DNA of 64,000 nucleotides from Actinoplanes teichomyceticus ATCC 31121 (lineage in GTDB: Bacteria; Actinomycetota; Actinomycetes; Mycobacteriales; Micromonosporaceae): contig NZ_CP023865.1 in NCBI RefSeq assembly GCF_003711105.1, positions 8,043,001-8,107,000 of the forward strand, read 5' to 3'. The position numbers and the translations under genes were made by a program. Below the pieces are notes generated by a model. It had not been told where the DNA came from. It saw only the letters and a list, made by a program, of their open reading frames with translations, and ran no database searches. Positions 23,790 through 32,044 of the stretch are shown here, piece after piece (positions within the stretch are counted from its first letter, which is position 1; each line of letters starts with the position of its first letter).

Positions 23790-25733
23790 GTGAAATCCCG
23801 TACCCCTGTCGTCGTCGCTGTGGCCGCCGCAACCGCGGCCGCCTCGGCGGCCGTGGCGCTCGCCGGACCGGCGACCGCCCAGCCGAGCGAACCCGTGCCG
23901 CCCGCCGCGGCCGCCGCCCAGGCCGCCTCGGCGCTGATCGCCGCCCGTCCGGCGGCGCTGCACGCGGCGGCGGACGAAGCCTTCGTCCAGCACGAGGTGA
24001 TCTCCACCGACACCCTGCAGTACGTGCCGTTCGACCGCACCTACAAGGGACTGCCGGTGATCGGCGGTGACGGTGTCGTGGTCACCGACGCGCTCGGTCA
24101 GGTCAAGTACACCTCCGTGGCGCAGGACGCGCCGCTGCCCGCGATCGGCACCACCCCCGCGCTCAGCGCCGCCGACTCGCTGAAGATCGCCAAGGGCGAG
24201 ATGAAGACGGTCAGCGCCGTCGAGGGCACCCGGCTGGTCGTGCTGGCCACCACCGGCTCCCCGGCACTGGCCTGGGAGTCGACCATCCGGGGCACCGGCG
24301 CCGAGGGCCCCAGCCGGCTGACCGTCGACGTGGACGCCGCCTCCGGCCGGGTGCTGCGCACCTACGAGCACGTGACCGACGTGGCCGGCACCGGCACCGG
24401 CTGGATCAACGGATCGGTCAGCATCGACACCACGCTGTCCGGCAGCACCTACACCCTGCGCGACCCGTCGATGACCAGCCTGCAGTGCCAGGACTCGTCG
24501 ACCAACACGACGTTCAGCGGCGCCGACAACGTCTGGGGCAACGGGACCGGCACCAACAAGGAGACCGGCTGCGTCGACGCCTTCTACAGCGCGCAGAAGG
24601 AGAAGGCGATGCTGTCGAGCTGGCTGGGCCGGACCGGCTTCAGCAGCAGCGGCGGCGCCTGGCCGATCCGGGTCGGGCTGAACCAGCAGAACGCGTACTA
24701 CGACGGCACCCAGATCCAGATCGGCAAGAACACCGCCGGTCAGTGGATCAGCTCCGCCGACGTGGTGGGCCACGAGCTCGGCCACGGCATCGACGACAAC
24801 ACCCCGGGCGGCATCTCGAACGGCAACACTCAGGAGTTCGTCGCCGACACGTTCGGCGCGGCCACCGAGTGGTTCGCCAACAACCCCAACGACGCCCCCG
24901 ACTACCAGGTCGGCGAGGAGGTCAACCTGGTCGGCAGCGGCCCGATCCGGTACATGTACAACCCGTCGCTGGCCGGTGACGACAACTGCTACTCCAGCAG
25001 CACCCCGAACGACGAGGTGCACGCCGCGGCCGGGCCCGGCAACCACTGGTTCTACCTGCTCGCCGAGGGCACCAACCCGACCAACGGGCAGCCGGCCAGC
25101 ACCCGGTGCAGCGGCTCCGGCGCGATCACCGGCGTCGGCATCCAGACCGCGATGAAGGTCATGTACAACGCGATGCTGATGAAGACCTCCAGCTCGTCGT
25201 ACCTGAAGTACCGGACCTGGACGCTGACCGCCGCCAAGAACCTGACCCCGAACGACTGCGCGCTGTTCAACACGGTCAAGTCCGCCTGGGACGCGGTCAA
25301 CGTGCCGGCCCAGACCGCCGACCCGACCTGCAGCGGCGGCAGCACCAGCTCGCCGACCGCGACGCCGACCACCCCGGCGCCGGGCGGGTGCAGCGGTACC
25401 AACGCCACCGACGTCGCGATCCCGGACGCCGGCTCGGCGGTGAGCAGCACCATCACGATCAGCGACTGCGCCCGCACCGCCTCGGCCACCTCGACGGTCG
25501 CGGTGAACATCGTCCACACCTACCGGGGTGACCTGAAGGTCGACCTGGTGGCGCCGGACGGCACGGTCTACGCCCTGAAGGCCACGTCCACCTCGGACAG
25601 CGCCGACAACGTGGCCACCACCTACACCAAGAACCTGTCCAGCGAGGCGGCGAACGGCGCCTGGCAGCTGCGGGTCCAGGACGTCTACTCCGCGGACACC
25701 GGCTACATCAACAGCTGGACGCTCACCCTCTGA
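23790..25733 (+). CDS. Secreted M4 (thermolysin-type) metalloprotease with P domain
   Basis: A 647-residue preproenzyme. Signal peptide (1 to about 31), FTP/PepSY-type propeptide (about 45-205), M4 catalytic domain with zinc site HELGH (328-332) and the third ligand Glu349 in TQEFVADTFG, then a Ser/Thr linker and a C-terminal proprotein-convertase P domain (about 535-647, IVHTYRGDLKVDLVAPDGTV and WQLRVQDVYSADTGYINSW). GTG 23790 has AAGGAG upstream. Secreted neutral protease for protein scavenging; P domains help folding or substrate contact. Followed by a strong terminator. Confidence 0.95.
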   Translation: MKSRTPVVVAVAAATAAASAAVALAGPATAQPSEPVPPAAAAAQAASALIAARPAALHAAADEAFVQHEVISTDTLQYVPFDRTYKGLPVIGGDGVVVTDALGQVKYTSVAQDAPLPAIGTTPALSAADSLKIAKGEMKTVSAVEGTRLVVLATTGSPALAWESTIRGTGAEGPSRLTVDVDAASGRVLRTYEHVTDVAGTGTGWINGSVSIDTTLSGSTYTLRDPSMTSLQCQDSSTNTTFSGADNVWGNGTGTNKETGCVDAFYSAQKEKAMLSSWLGRTGFSSSGGAWPIRVGLNQQNAYYDGTQIQIGKNTAGQWISSADVVGHELGHGIDDNTPGGISNGNTQEFVADTFGAATEWFANNPNDAPDYQVGEEVNLVGSGPIRYMYNPSLAGDDNCYSSSTPNDEVHAAAGPGNHWFYLLAEGTNPTNGQPASTRCSGSGAITGVGIQTAMKVMYNAMLMKTSSSSYLKYRTWTLTAAKNLTPNDCALFNTVKSAWDAVNVPAQTADPTCSGGSTSSPTATPTTPAPGGCSGTNATDVAIPDAGSAVSSTITISDCARTASATSTVAVNIVHTYRGDLKVDLVAPDGTVYALKATSTSDSADNVATTYTKNLSSEAANGAWQLRVQDVYSADTGYINSWTLTL

Positions 25734-25742
25734 CCGGGTCGG

Positions 25743-25776
25743 GGACGGGGCGCTGCCGCTCGGCAGCGCCCCGTCC
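25743..25776. terminator. Bidirectional terminator between M4 protease and ArsR
   Basis: Perfect 15-bp stem (25743-25757 with 25762-25776), GCTC loop, between convergent genes. Confidence 0.85.
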
Positions 25777-25793
25777 GCGTCCGCCGACGCCGG

Positions 25794-26126
25794 TCACCGC
25801 TTCTGGGCGCGCAGCTGGACGAGCAGGCCGTCGCGGTCGGTGAGCACGGCACCCAGGATCCGGCGGCCGGCGGCCAGCAGGTCGGCGACGTCGGTGGTGC
25901 TCAACGCGTACATCACCAGGGCGCCGTCGCGGAACGAGGTCACGATGCCGGCCCGGCGCAGCACCGCCAGCTGCTGCGACAGGTTCGAGGCCTCCACGTC
26001 GATCTCGGCGAGCAGATCGCGAACCGGTTTCGGGCCATCCTGCAACAGTTCCAGAACCCGGATCCGGACCGGGTGGCCGAGGGTCCGGAACATCTCGGCC
26101 TTCGCCTGATACAGCGGCACGGACAC
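25794..26126 (-). CDS. ArsR family transcriptional regulator
   Basis: A 110-residue winged-helix protein: MFRTLGHPVRIRVLELLQDG, then the recognition segment DVEASNLSQQLAVLRRAGIV and wing FRDGALVMYAL. No ArsR/SmtB metal-site cysteines are present, so it probably responds to something other than a heavy metal. GTG 26126 is chosen because GGAGGGGG lies upstream at good distance. No obvious target is adjacent on its strand. Confidence 0.9.
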   Translation of the reverse strand: MSVPLYQAKAEMFRTLGHPVRIRVLELLQDGPKPVRDLLAEIDVEASNLSQQLAVLRRAGIVTSFRDGALVMYALSTTDVADLLAAGRRILGAVLTDRDGLLVQLRAQKR

Positions 26127-26396
26127 GGCGGGCCCCCTCCACTCGTTCACACCGGCCAACGCGCCCGGTCACGCCTCTCCTGAGGCCTTGTGCATTTTCG
26201 GAGTTGCAGAAAACCTCAACTCACTCGTCCGCAGTCTCATCCTCACCGGGCCGGGTCCGTCCGGGCCGGACACTCTGTGCGACAGGGGTCGGCCGGGGTC
26301 GGTGACTCTCGATGGGACCCGAGCGTGATGCCGGCCGCGGCGTGCAAGCCGCCGGAACGCGATGTCCGCCGGAGCGAGGACACGGAAGGACCCGAG

Positions 26397-26768
26397 ATGC
26401 CGGACATGGACGTAGCCCTGAAGGACGCGATGCAGATCGACGGCGCGATCGGCGCCGCGCTCGTCGATCGCAGCAGTGGAATGGCCCTCGGCGTCGCCGG
26501 GGGCGACCGCAACTTCGACCTGAGCGTCGCGGCGGCCGCCAACACCGAGGTGATCCGCGCGAAGCTGCGCACCATGGAGATGCTCGGCCTGCGCGAGAAC
26601 ATCGAGGACGTACTGATCACGTTGGACTCGCAGTACCACCTGATCCGGCCGCTGACCGGGCGCTCCGGGCAGGGGCTGTTCCTCTACCTGGCGCTGAACA
26701 AGGACCGGGCCAACCTGGCGCTGGCCCGGCACCAGCTCAAGCGGATCGAGACGACTCTCGATATCTGA
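26397..26768 (+). CDS. Roadblock/LC7-like protein
   Basis: A 123-residue member of the roadblock/LC7 (Longin-like) superfamily: IDGAIGAALVDRSSGMALGV, then a central helix with EVIRAKLRTMEMLGLRENIE and strands VLITLDSQYHLIRPL and GLFLYLALNKDRANLALAR. In actinobacteria such proteins work with small GTPases (MglB-like) or in conservon-type systems. No GTPase gene is adjacent, so this is an orphan copy. GGAAGGA lies 6 nt before the ATG. Its end overlaps the convergent GNAT gene by 32 bp. Confidence 0.85.
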   Translation: MPDMDVALKDAMQIDGAIGAALVDRSSGMALGVAGGDRNFDLSVAAAANTEVIRAKLRTMEMLGLRENIEDVLITLDSQYHLIRPLTGRSGQGLFLYLALNKDRANLALARHQLKRIETTLDI

Positions 26769-27330
26769 AGTTCCACTCGTCGGCGAGCATGGCGAAGTCG
26801 ACCTCGGTGGACCACTCGCCCTTGAACAGCTCGTTGTGCACGAGCCGGGCCTCCTGCCGCATACCCAGCCGGCGCAGCACCCGGGCGGACGACTCGTTGC
26901 GCTCGTCGATCCGCCCGATGATGCGGTGCAGGCCGAGATCCTCGAAGCCGAGCCGGAGCATGGCCCGGGCCGCCTCGGTCGCGTACCCGTGGCCGGAGAA
27001 CTCGGGGTTCACCACGTAGCCGATCTCGCCGCCGCGGTGTTTGCGGCTGTGCCAGAACAGGATGACATCGCCGACCAGCCGACCGGTTTCGGCCACCTCG
27101 ATGCCCAGCGTCAGTGACTGGCCCTCGTCGGTGAGGACGGTCGCGGCCCAGTACGTCGCCAGCCGATCGGCGATCACCTCGGGGGTCATCGGCTCGAACG
27201 GGACGTACCGGCAGACGTCCGGGCGGCTGCGGTAGGCCAGCAGCGCCTCGGTATCGGCCTCGGTCAGCGGGCGCAGCAGCAGGCGTTCGGTCCGGATCGG
27301 GTACGCGGGGCGCAGCTCGGTAGGCGACAC
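26737..27330 (-). CDS. GNAT family N-acetyltransferase (RimJ/RimL type)
   Basis: A 197-residue acetyl-CoA-dependent transferase. RimJ/L hallmarks: TERLLLRPLTEADTEALLAY, the acetyl-CoA loop region NPEFSGHGYATEAARAMLRL, then LGLHRIIGRIDERNESSARV and LRRLGMRQEARL. The target may be a ribosomal protein, another protein N-terminus or a small amine. GTG 27330 has AGGATG at 6 nt; upstream residues are not conserved. Confidence 0.92.
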   Translation of the reverse strand: MSPTELRPAYPIRTERLLLRPLTEADTEALLAYRSRPDVCRYVPFEPMTPEVIADRLATYWAATVLTDEGQSLTLGIEVAETGRLVGDVILFWHSRKHRGGEIGYVVNPEFSGHGYATEAARAMLRLGFEDLGLHRIIGRIDERNESSARVLRRLGMRQEARLVHNELFKGEWSTEVDFAMLADEWNFRYRESSRSA

Positions 27331-27414
27331 GCGATCATCCTGCCATCGCGTGTCGCCTTTCGCACACCCGTTCGACTTATCCACAGGCTGTGCGCACAGC
27401 CTGTGGGTGACGCG

Positions 27415-28518
27415 TCAGCGGCGCGCGTCCGCGTACCGCAGCAGCGCCGCCACGCCGCCCTGCAGGTCGTGCTCGTCCGGGTCGCACAGCACGATGGACG
27501 CGTCCGTCCCGACCAGCGCCCGCAGCATCGCGGCGTCCGCCCGGACCAGCGGCGGGTGGTTGATCCCGGACTCGCGCAGCAGCTCCGGGTCGTCGCTCAG
27601 CTCGTGCGGCTCCGGCCCGATCCACAGCCGCTCGGTGGAGGACGGGTCGTCGATCATCAGCAGCGTGTCCACCTGCCCCCGCGACAGGTAGGTGACCACT
27701 TCGGACAGGCCGTTGCCGGCCGCGCCGCCGTGCGCCAGCTGCGACCGGAACCGGTCGAGCACCTCCCGCCGGTGCGCCTCGGCGCGTTCCGCGACGGCCT
27801 GGATGGTGACGTCGTCCAGGGCCTCGTGCGCCCGGGCGCCGACGTCGGTCTCCACCACCCGGTCCCGCCACCGGTCCGGCAGCTGGGCGAGCAGCATCGG
27901 CCGCGATTTCGGATCGCCGGCCACCACGATGGTCTCCGGGCCGGTCCGGTCGGCCAGCTCGGTGACCGCGTCCGCCACGTCGCCGGCGTTGCGCCGCCAG
28001 GTCAGCTCGCTGTTGTGCTGGAACCTCAGCTGCGACCAGCCGCCGCCCTGGTAGCGGTGGATCGCGAAATCCTCGCCGCCCTGGATGTCGCGGTGCCGGA
28101 CCAGCTGCCCGGTGGCCGCCGAGTCGATGGCGCCGCCCGCGTGGTCGACCACCACGCGCAGGTAGCGGATCACCTCGCCGAGCTGCCCGACCATCGGCAT
28201 CACGTGCGGCAGGGGCTCGAACACGGCGATGTCGGTCCGCGGGGGCGCGTTCAGCGGCTGCCGCATGAGCAGCTCGCCCGCGGTGGCGAACAGCGCGACC
28301 CCGTGCCGGCCCGGTCGCGCCGGGTGGTCCAGGATCGCGTCCTGCAACGCGCGCACCGTCAGCGGGTCGCAACCGGCCTCGGCCAGCGTCTCCCGCGCCT
28401 TACGCCAGCGGAGCTCGACCGCCTTGGCGGCGTCCTCGGTATGCCGTGATGTGTCGATGTACACCGAAGCCCACGGCCCGGGGCGTTCGTACAGCGGGCG
28501 CAGCATAGTGAGTCGCAT
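27415..28518 (-). CDS. baeRF family 2 / Vms1-like protein (Rv2629 type)
   Basis: A 367-residue protein of the bacterial archaeo-eukaryotic release-factor (baeRF) group, similar in plan to mycobacterial Rv2629. Features: MLRPLYERPGPWASVYIDTS, an N-terminal Rossmann-like region, a middle domain with FAIHRYQGGGWSQLRFQHN and ETIVVAGDPKSRPMLLAQLP, and a C-terminal eL30-like region (LSRGQVDTLLMIDDPSS). Related Vms1 acts on stalled-ribosome peptidyl-tRNA; the bacterial role is unproven but links to dormancy or ribosome rescue. GGGAAGGGAC precedes the ATG. Confidence 0.8.
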   Translation of the reverse strand: MRLTMLRPLYERPGPWASVYIDTSRHTEDAAKAVELRWRKARETLAEAGCDPLTVRALQDAILDHPARPGRHGVALFATAGELLMRQPLNAPPRTDIAVFEPLPHVMPMVGQLGEVIRYLRVVVDHAGGAIDSAATGQLVRHRDIQGGEDFAIHRYQGGGWSQLRFQHNSELTWRRNAGDVADAVTELADRTGPETIVVAGDPKSRPMLLAQLPDRWRDRVVETDVGARAHEALDDVTIQAVAERAEAHRREVLDRFRSQLAHGGAAGNGLSEVVTYLSRGQVDTLLMIDDPSSTERLWIGPEPHELSDDPELLRESGINHPPLVRADAAMLRALVGTDASIVLCDPDEHDLQGGVAALLRYADARR

Positions 28519-28581
28519 GTCCCTTCCCTCCCTGCGGAAAGCGAGTTTTCGCAGGTGAGCGGGTACCCGCTGGGGAGCTGA

Positions 28582-29184
28582 TCAACCAGCGCGGCGGCGG
28601 TTCAGCAGCATCCACGCGCCCGGCAGCAGGGCCGTCGCCAGCACGACCTTCAGCAGGTCGCCGGCCAGATAGGGAACCAGGCCCTTGAGCGCCGCCGTGG
28701 GCAGGTCCATGGTCGTCGCCAGCGCCAGCCACGGCACGCCGACCAGGTAGATCAGCAGGTTGCCGATCACCATGAGACCGGCCGTGTAGGCGGGGCGGCG
28801 GTCCGCGCCGAGCGCGGCGAGCTGGCCGACCAGCGCCGCGGCGACGACGAAGCCGACCAGGTAACCGCCGGTGGCGGCGGGCCAGCCGGCCGTGCCGCCG
28901 GCGAACCACGGGACGCCCAGGACGCCGGCCAGCGCGTACAGCAGCATTCCGGCCGCGCCGCGGCCCGGGCCGAGCACCGCCCCGGCCAGCAGCACCGCGA
29001 AGGTCTGCCCGGTGATCGGCACCGGCGAGCCGGGGACCGGGATGACGATCTGCGCGGCCACCCCGACGGCGCCCGCGGCGCCGACGGTCAGCAGCACGTC
29101 GCGTACGGCCGAACGGCCCCACACGTCCGCGAGCACGCCGGTCCGGCGGCCCGGCACCCCCGCTCCGAACACCTCAGTCACCAT
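28582..29184 (-). CDS. bioY: Biotin transporter BioY (ECF S component)
   Basis: A 200-residue membrane protein with six hydrophobic segments and the BioY signatures VPGSPVPITGQTFAVLLAGA (near residues 51-70) and GGYLVGFVVAA, and LKGLVPYLAGDLLKVVLATA near the end. BioY binds biotin for uptake, alone or with the EcfAT energy module. No bioM/bioN genes are next to it, so it either works alone or uses shared ECF ATPases. GGGAGG lies 6 nt before ATG 29184. Confidence 0.95.
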   Translation of the reverse strand: MVTEVFGAGVPGRRTGVLADVWGRSAVRDVLLTVGAAGAVGVAAQIVIPVPGSPVPITGQTFAVLLAGAVLGPGRGAAGMLLYALAGVLGVPWFAGGTAGWPAATGGYLVGFVVAAALVGQLAALGADRRPAYTAGLMVIGNLLIYLVGVPWLALATTMDLPTAALKGLVPYLAGDLLKVVLATALLPGAWMLLNRRRAG

Positions 29185-29306
29185 GTGCGGCCTCCCGTCC
29201 AGCGTTGCCGGGAACCGTAGGCCCCGAAGATCACGGTCCGGCGTCGCTGTGGCCGGGATCGCACCACCGGGCACGCCGGGATCCGGCCGCGGCGGCTGCG
29301 TGCCGG

Positions 29307-30185
29307 CTACTCCTCGAAGCTGGCGTAGTACGACGCGGCCATGTCCTCGTCGCCGTGGCCCCGCTCGGCGGCGCGGCGGAAGCGTTCCGCGCCGGCGGCC
29401 GCGACGTCCAGGCGTACCCCGTGGGCCGCGCCGGCCGCGACGATCAACCGCGCGTCCTTCTCCGCGGTGACCACCGCGAAGCTCGCCGGCGTGAGCCGGT
29501 CCTCCAGGATCGCGGAACCTTTGGCGTGCAGGTAGCCCATGTCGAGCGGGCCGCCCCGGACCAGGTCGAAGAACCCGGCCGGGTCCACGCCCAGGCCCTT
29601 GGCCAGCGCGAGCGCCTCCGCGGCGCCGTGCGTGGCGGCCAGGACCCAGCTGTTGGCGACCAGCTTGAGCCGGGTGGAGGCACCGGTCGCAGCGTCCTCG
29701 CCGGTCCACACGGTGCGTGCGCCGACCGCGTCCAGCACCGGCGCGACCGCGTCCCGGTGCCCGGCCGGGCCGGCGGCCAGCACGGTCAGCTGACCGGCCT
29801 CGGCCGGCTGCCGGGTGCCCAGCACCGGCGCGTCGAACAGGATCAGGCCGTGCTCGGCGGCGAAACCGGCCAGCTCGCTGATCGCCTCCAGGCTGACCGT
29901 CGTGGACTGCACCCACATGGCGCCCGGGCGCAGCGCCGGCGCGGCCTCGGCGATCACCGACTTCACCGTGTCGCCGTCGTAGAGCATGGTCAGGATCACG
30001 TCGGCGCCGGTCACCGCCTCGGCCGGGGTGCCGGTGACCTGGGCGCCGTCCGCGGCCAGCGGCTCGGCCTTGTCGCGGCTGCGGTTCCAGACCCGCACGG
30101 TGTGGCCGGCCCGGGCCAGGTTGCGGGCCATCGCGGCACCCATGATCCCGGTGCCGAGGACGCTGACGGTGAGTTTCTCGGTCAT
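29307..30185 (-). CDS. NAD(P)-dependent oxidoreductase, 3-hydroxyisobutyrate dehydrogenase family
   Basis: A 292-residue beta-hydroxyacid dehydrogenase. Rossmann motif VLGTGIMGAAMARNLARAG at the start; substrate-region DAPVLGTRQPAEAGQLTVLA (the G-T/S-G position of the family), and catalytic Lys in RLKLVANSWVLAATHGAAEA. The family includes 3-hydroxyisobutyrate, tartronate-semialdehyde and glyoxylate reductases and imine reductases; the substrate is not resolvable here. ATG 30185 follows TACGGT by 6 nt, so it is likely leaderless. Confidence 0.93.
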   Translation of the reverse strand: MTEKLTVSVLGTGIMGAAMARNLARAGHTVRVWNRSRDKAEPLAADGAQVTGTPAEAVTGADVILTMLYDGDTVKSVIAEAAPALRPGAMWVQSTTVSLEAISELAGFAAEHGLILFDAPVLGTRQPAEAGQLTVLAAGPAGHRDAVAPVLDAVGARTVWTGEDAATGASTRLKLVANSWVLAATHGAAEALALAKGLGVDPAGFFDLVRGGPLDMGYLHAKGSAILEDRLTPASFAVVTAEKDARLIVAAGAAHGVRLDVAAAGAERFRRAAERGHGDEDMAASYYASFEE

Positions 30186-30197
30186 GGTCGAACCGTA
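30186..30197 (-). promoter_or_regulatory. Leaderless -10 box for the hydroxyacid dehydrogenase gene
   Basis: On the minus strand TACGGT ends 6 nt before ATG 30185; no Shine-Dalgarno. The same hexamer and spacing precede the gene at 50666. Confidence 0.55.
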
Positions 30198-30383
30198 CGG
30201 ACCGTCGCGGCACCGCGCGCGGGCGGGCGGGAGACCCGGCCCAGCGCCGGGCGGGAACCCCGGCACGGCACCGCGGGATGGAACCCGGCACGGCGCCGGC
30301 GGGCGGCCGGGAGCTGGCGCAGCGGCCCCCGGCGCGCGAGGACCGCGCTCGCCCGGCCCTCGGCCGCCCCGCGCACGGCCGGC

Positions 30384-31412
30384 TCAGTACGCGCTCGACC
30401 CGGCCCAGAGGTTGATCCCGGACTCGGTCGCGTACCTGTCGATCTCGGCCAGCTCCTCGGCGGTGAACGCGGTGTTCTCCAGCGCCGCCAGATTGTTCTC
30501 CAGCTGCGCCACGCTGCTCGCGCCGAGCACCACCGAGGTCATCCGCGGATCCCGCACCGCCCAGGCGATCGCCATCTGGGCCAGGCTCTGCCCGCGCCGC
30601 TCGGCGATCGCGTTCAGCGCCCGCACCTTGCCGAGGTTCTCCTGCGTCAGCCAGTCCGGGGTGAGCGACTTCTGCTCGCCGGCCCGCGAGCCGCGCGGGA
30701 TGCCCTGCAGGTACCGGTCGGTGAGCATGCCCTGGGCCAGCGGGGAGAACCCGATGCAGCCGGCGCCCTCCCGCTCCAGCACGCCGAGCAGCTCGTCCTC
30801 GATCCAGCGGTTGAGCATCGAGTAGGACGGCTGGTGGATCAGCAGCGGGGTGCCCAGGTCGCGCAGGATCGCGGCGGCCTCGGCGGTCTTCGCCGGCGAG
30901 TACGACGAGATGCCGGCGTACAGCGCCTTGCCCGCCCGCACAGCGGCGTCCAACGCGCCCATGGTCTCCTCGAGCGGCGTCTCGGGGTCGAACCGGTGTG
31001 AGTAGAAGATGTCCACGTAGTCCAGGCCCATCCGGCGCAGCGACTGGTCCAGGGACGCGGTCAGGTACTTGCGGGAGCCGTGGTCGCCGTACGGGCCGGG
31101 CCACATGTCGTAGCCGGCCTTGGTGGAGATGACCAGCTCGTCCCGGTACGAGGCGAAGTCCTCGGCCAGCAGGCGGCCGAAGTTGCGCTCGGCCGAGCCG
31201 TACGGCGGGCCGTAGTTGTTGGCCAGGTCGAAGTGGGTGACACCGAGGTCGAACGCGCGGCGCAACACGGCACGCTGGGTCTCGATCGGCTTGTCGTCGC
31301 CGAAGTTGTGCCACAACCCCAGCGAGATCACGGGCAGTTTCAGGCCACTACGCCCACAGCGGCGGTACTCCATGGCGTCGTATCGGGCCGGGGCGGCTGC
31401 ATAGGAGGTCAC
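30384..31412 (-). CDS. Aldo/keto reductase, YghZ/GPR-type
   Basis: A 342-residue NADPH-dependent reductase similar to E. coli YghZ (L-glyceraldehyde 3-phosphate reductase) and Kv-beta-like AKR14 enzymes. Catalytic residues: Asp62 and Tyr67 (FDLANNYGPPYG), Lys in VISTKAGYDMWPGPYG, His in FYSHRFDPETPLEE. Cofactor loop near the end: SVVLGASSVAQLENNL. The start is GTG 31412; an internal ATG (MEYRRCG) is an alternative. Role probably detoxification of reactive aldehydes. Confidence 0.93.
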   Translation of the reverse strand: MTSYAAAPARYDAMEYRRCGRSGLKLPVISLGLWHNFGDDKPIETQRAVLRRAFDLGVTHFDLANNYGPPYGSAERNFGRLLAEDFASYRDELVISTKAGYDMWPGPYGDHGSRKYLTASLDQSLRRMGLDYVDIFYSHRFDPETPLEETMGALDAAVRAGKALYAGISSYSPAKTAEAAAILRDLGTPLLIHQPSYSMLNRWIEDELLGVLEREGAGCIGFSPLAQGMLTDRYLQGIPRGSRAGEQKSLTPDWLTQENLGKVRALNAIAERRGQSLAQMAIAWAVRDPRMTSVVLGASSVAQLENNLAALENTAFTAEELAEIDRYATESGINLWAGSSAY

Positions 31413-31441
31413 CCCTGATTCCTATCGCACGGCCGGCCGGT

Positions 31442-32044
31442 CTAGGCGCCGGGCTCGACGGCCGCCTTCCGCGGCGGTCCGGCCAGGATGTGGACGGCGA
31501 ACCCGCCGAAGGCCAGCACCAGGGCCGTGACCAGGGCCGCGGTGTCCCCCGGCGCCTGCGACTGCCAGGTCAGGGTGCGCCCGAGGACGGTCTCCGGGCT
31601 GGAGAACAGGACGGCGGCCAGCGTCCAGCCGAGCGGCAGGAACCAGGACCGGGACGGGGTGGTCAGGCTGGCGCCCAGCGCGGTCAGCCCGAGCAGCCCG
31701 ACCGCGTCCCGCGCGACCAGCGACACGGGACCGAAACGGGCCGGGGTGGCCAGCGTGACCGCGAGCACGCCGACCACGATCAGCAGGACGGCCACCAGGT
31801 GCGCGGCCCGCCGGGGCGGCCACCTCAGGGCGGCCGTCCGGTCCAGCGCGTAGTCCGGGCTGACCAGCGTGGTGGTCAGCGCGGCGACCATCAGCAGGAC
31901 GCTGAGCACGACCATCTCCGGGGCGACGTCGCGCTGCCGGGTGTTCGCCGCCGCCAGCAACCACATCAGCACCGCGATGCCGGCCGTCACGCCGAGCGCC
32001 AGCGGGGCCCGCCGCGAGCGCAGGTACAGCGTCAGCCCCCTCAC
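31442..32044 (-). CDS. Hydrophobic membrane protein, last gene of the ABC exporter block
   Basis: A 200-residue integral membrane protein with five or six hydrophobic segments and a basic start (LTLYLRSRRAPLALGVTAGI). No conserved motif recognised. Its GTG start overlaps the stop codon of the upstream permease by 4 nt (GTGA), so it is very likely a subunit or accessory of that ABC transporter, analogous to the two-permease ABC-2 systems of actinobacteria. Confidence 0.75.
   Translation of the reverse strand: MRGLTLYLRSRRAPLALGVTAGIAVLMWLLAAANTRQRDVAPEMVVLSVLLMVAALTTTLVSPDYALDRTAALRWPPRRAAHLVAVLLIVVGVLAVTLATPARFGPVSLVARDAVGLLGLTALGASLTTPSRSWFLPLGWTLAAVLFSSPETVLGRTLTWQSQAPGDTAALVTALVLAFGGFAVHILAGPPRKAAVEPGA

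Noticed and set aside
25794..26126. Heavy-metal sensor role for the ArsR protein
   Set aside because: No cysteine metal site is present in the expected helix and no metal-resistance gene lies nearby.
28582..31314. Minus-strand open frame of about 910 codons spanning BioY, the dehydrogenase and the reductase
   Set aside because: Only its last 200 codons are real (BioY). The upstream part runs out of frame through two recognised genes.
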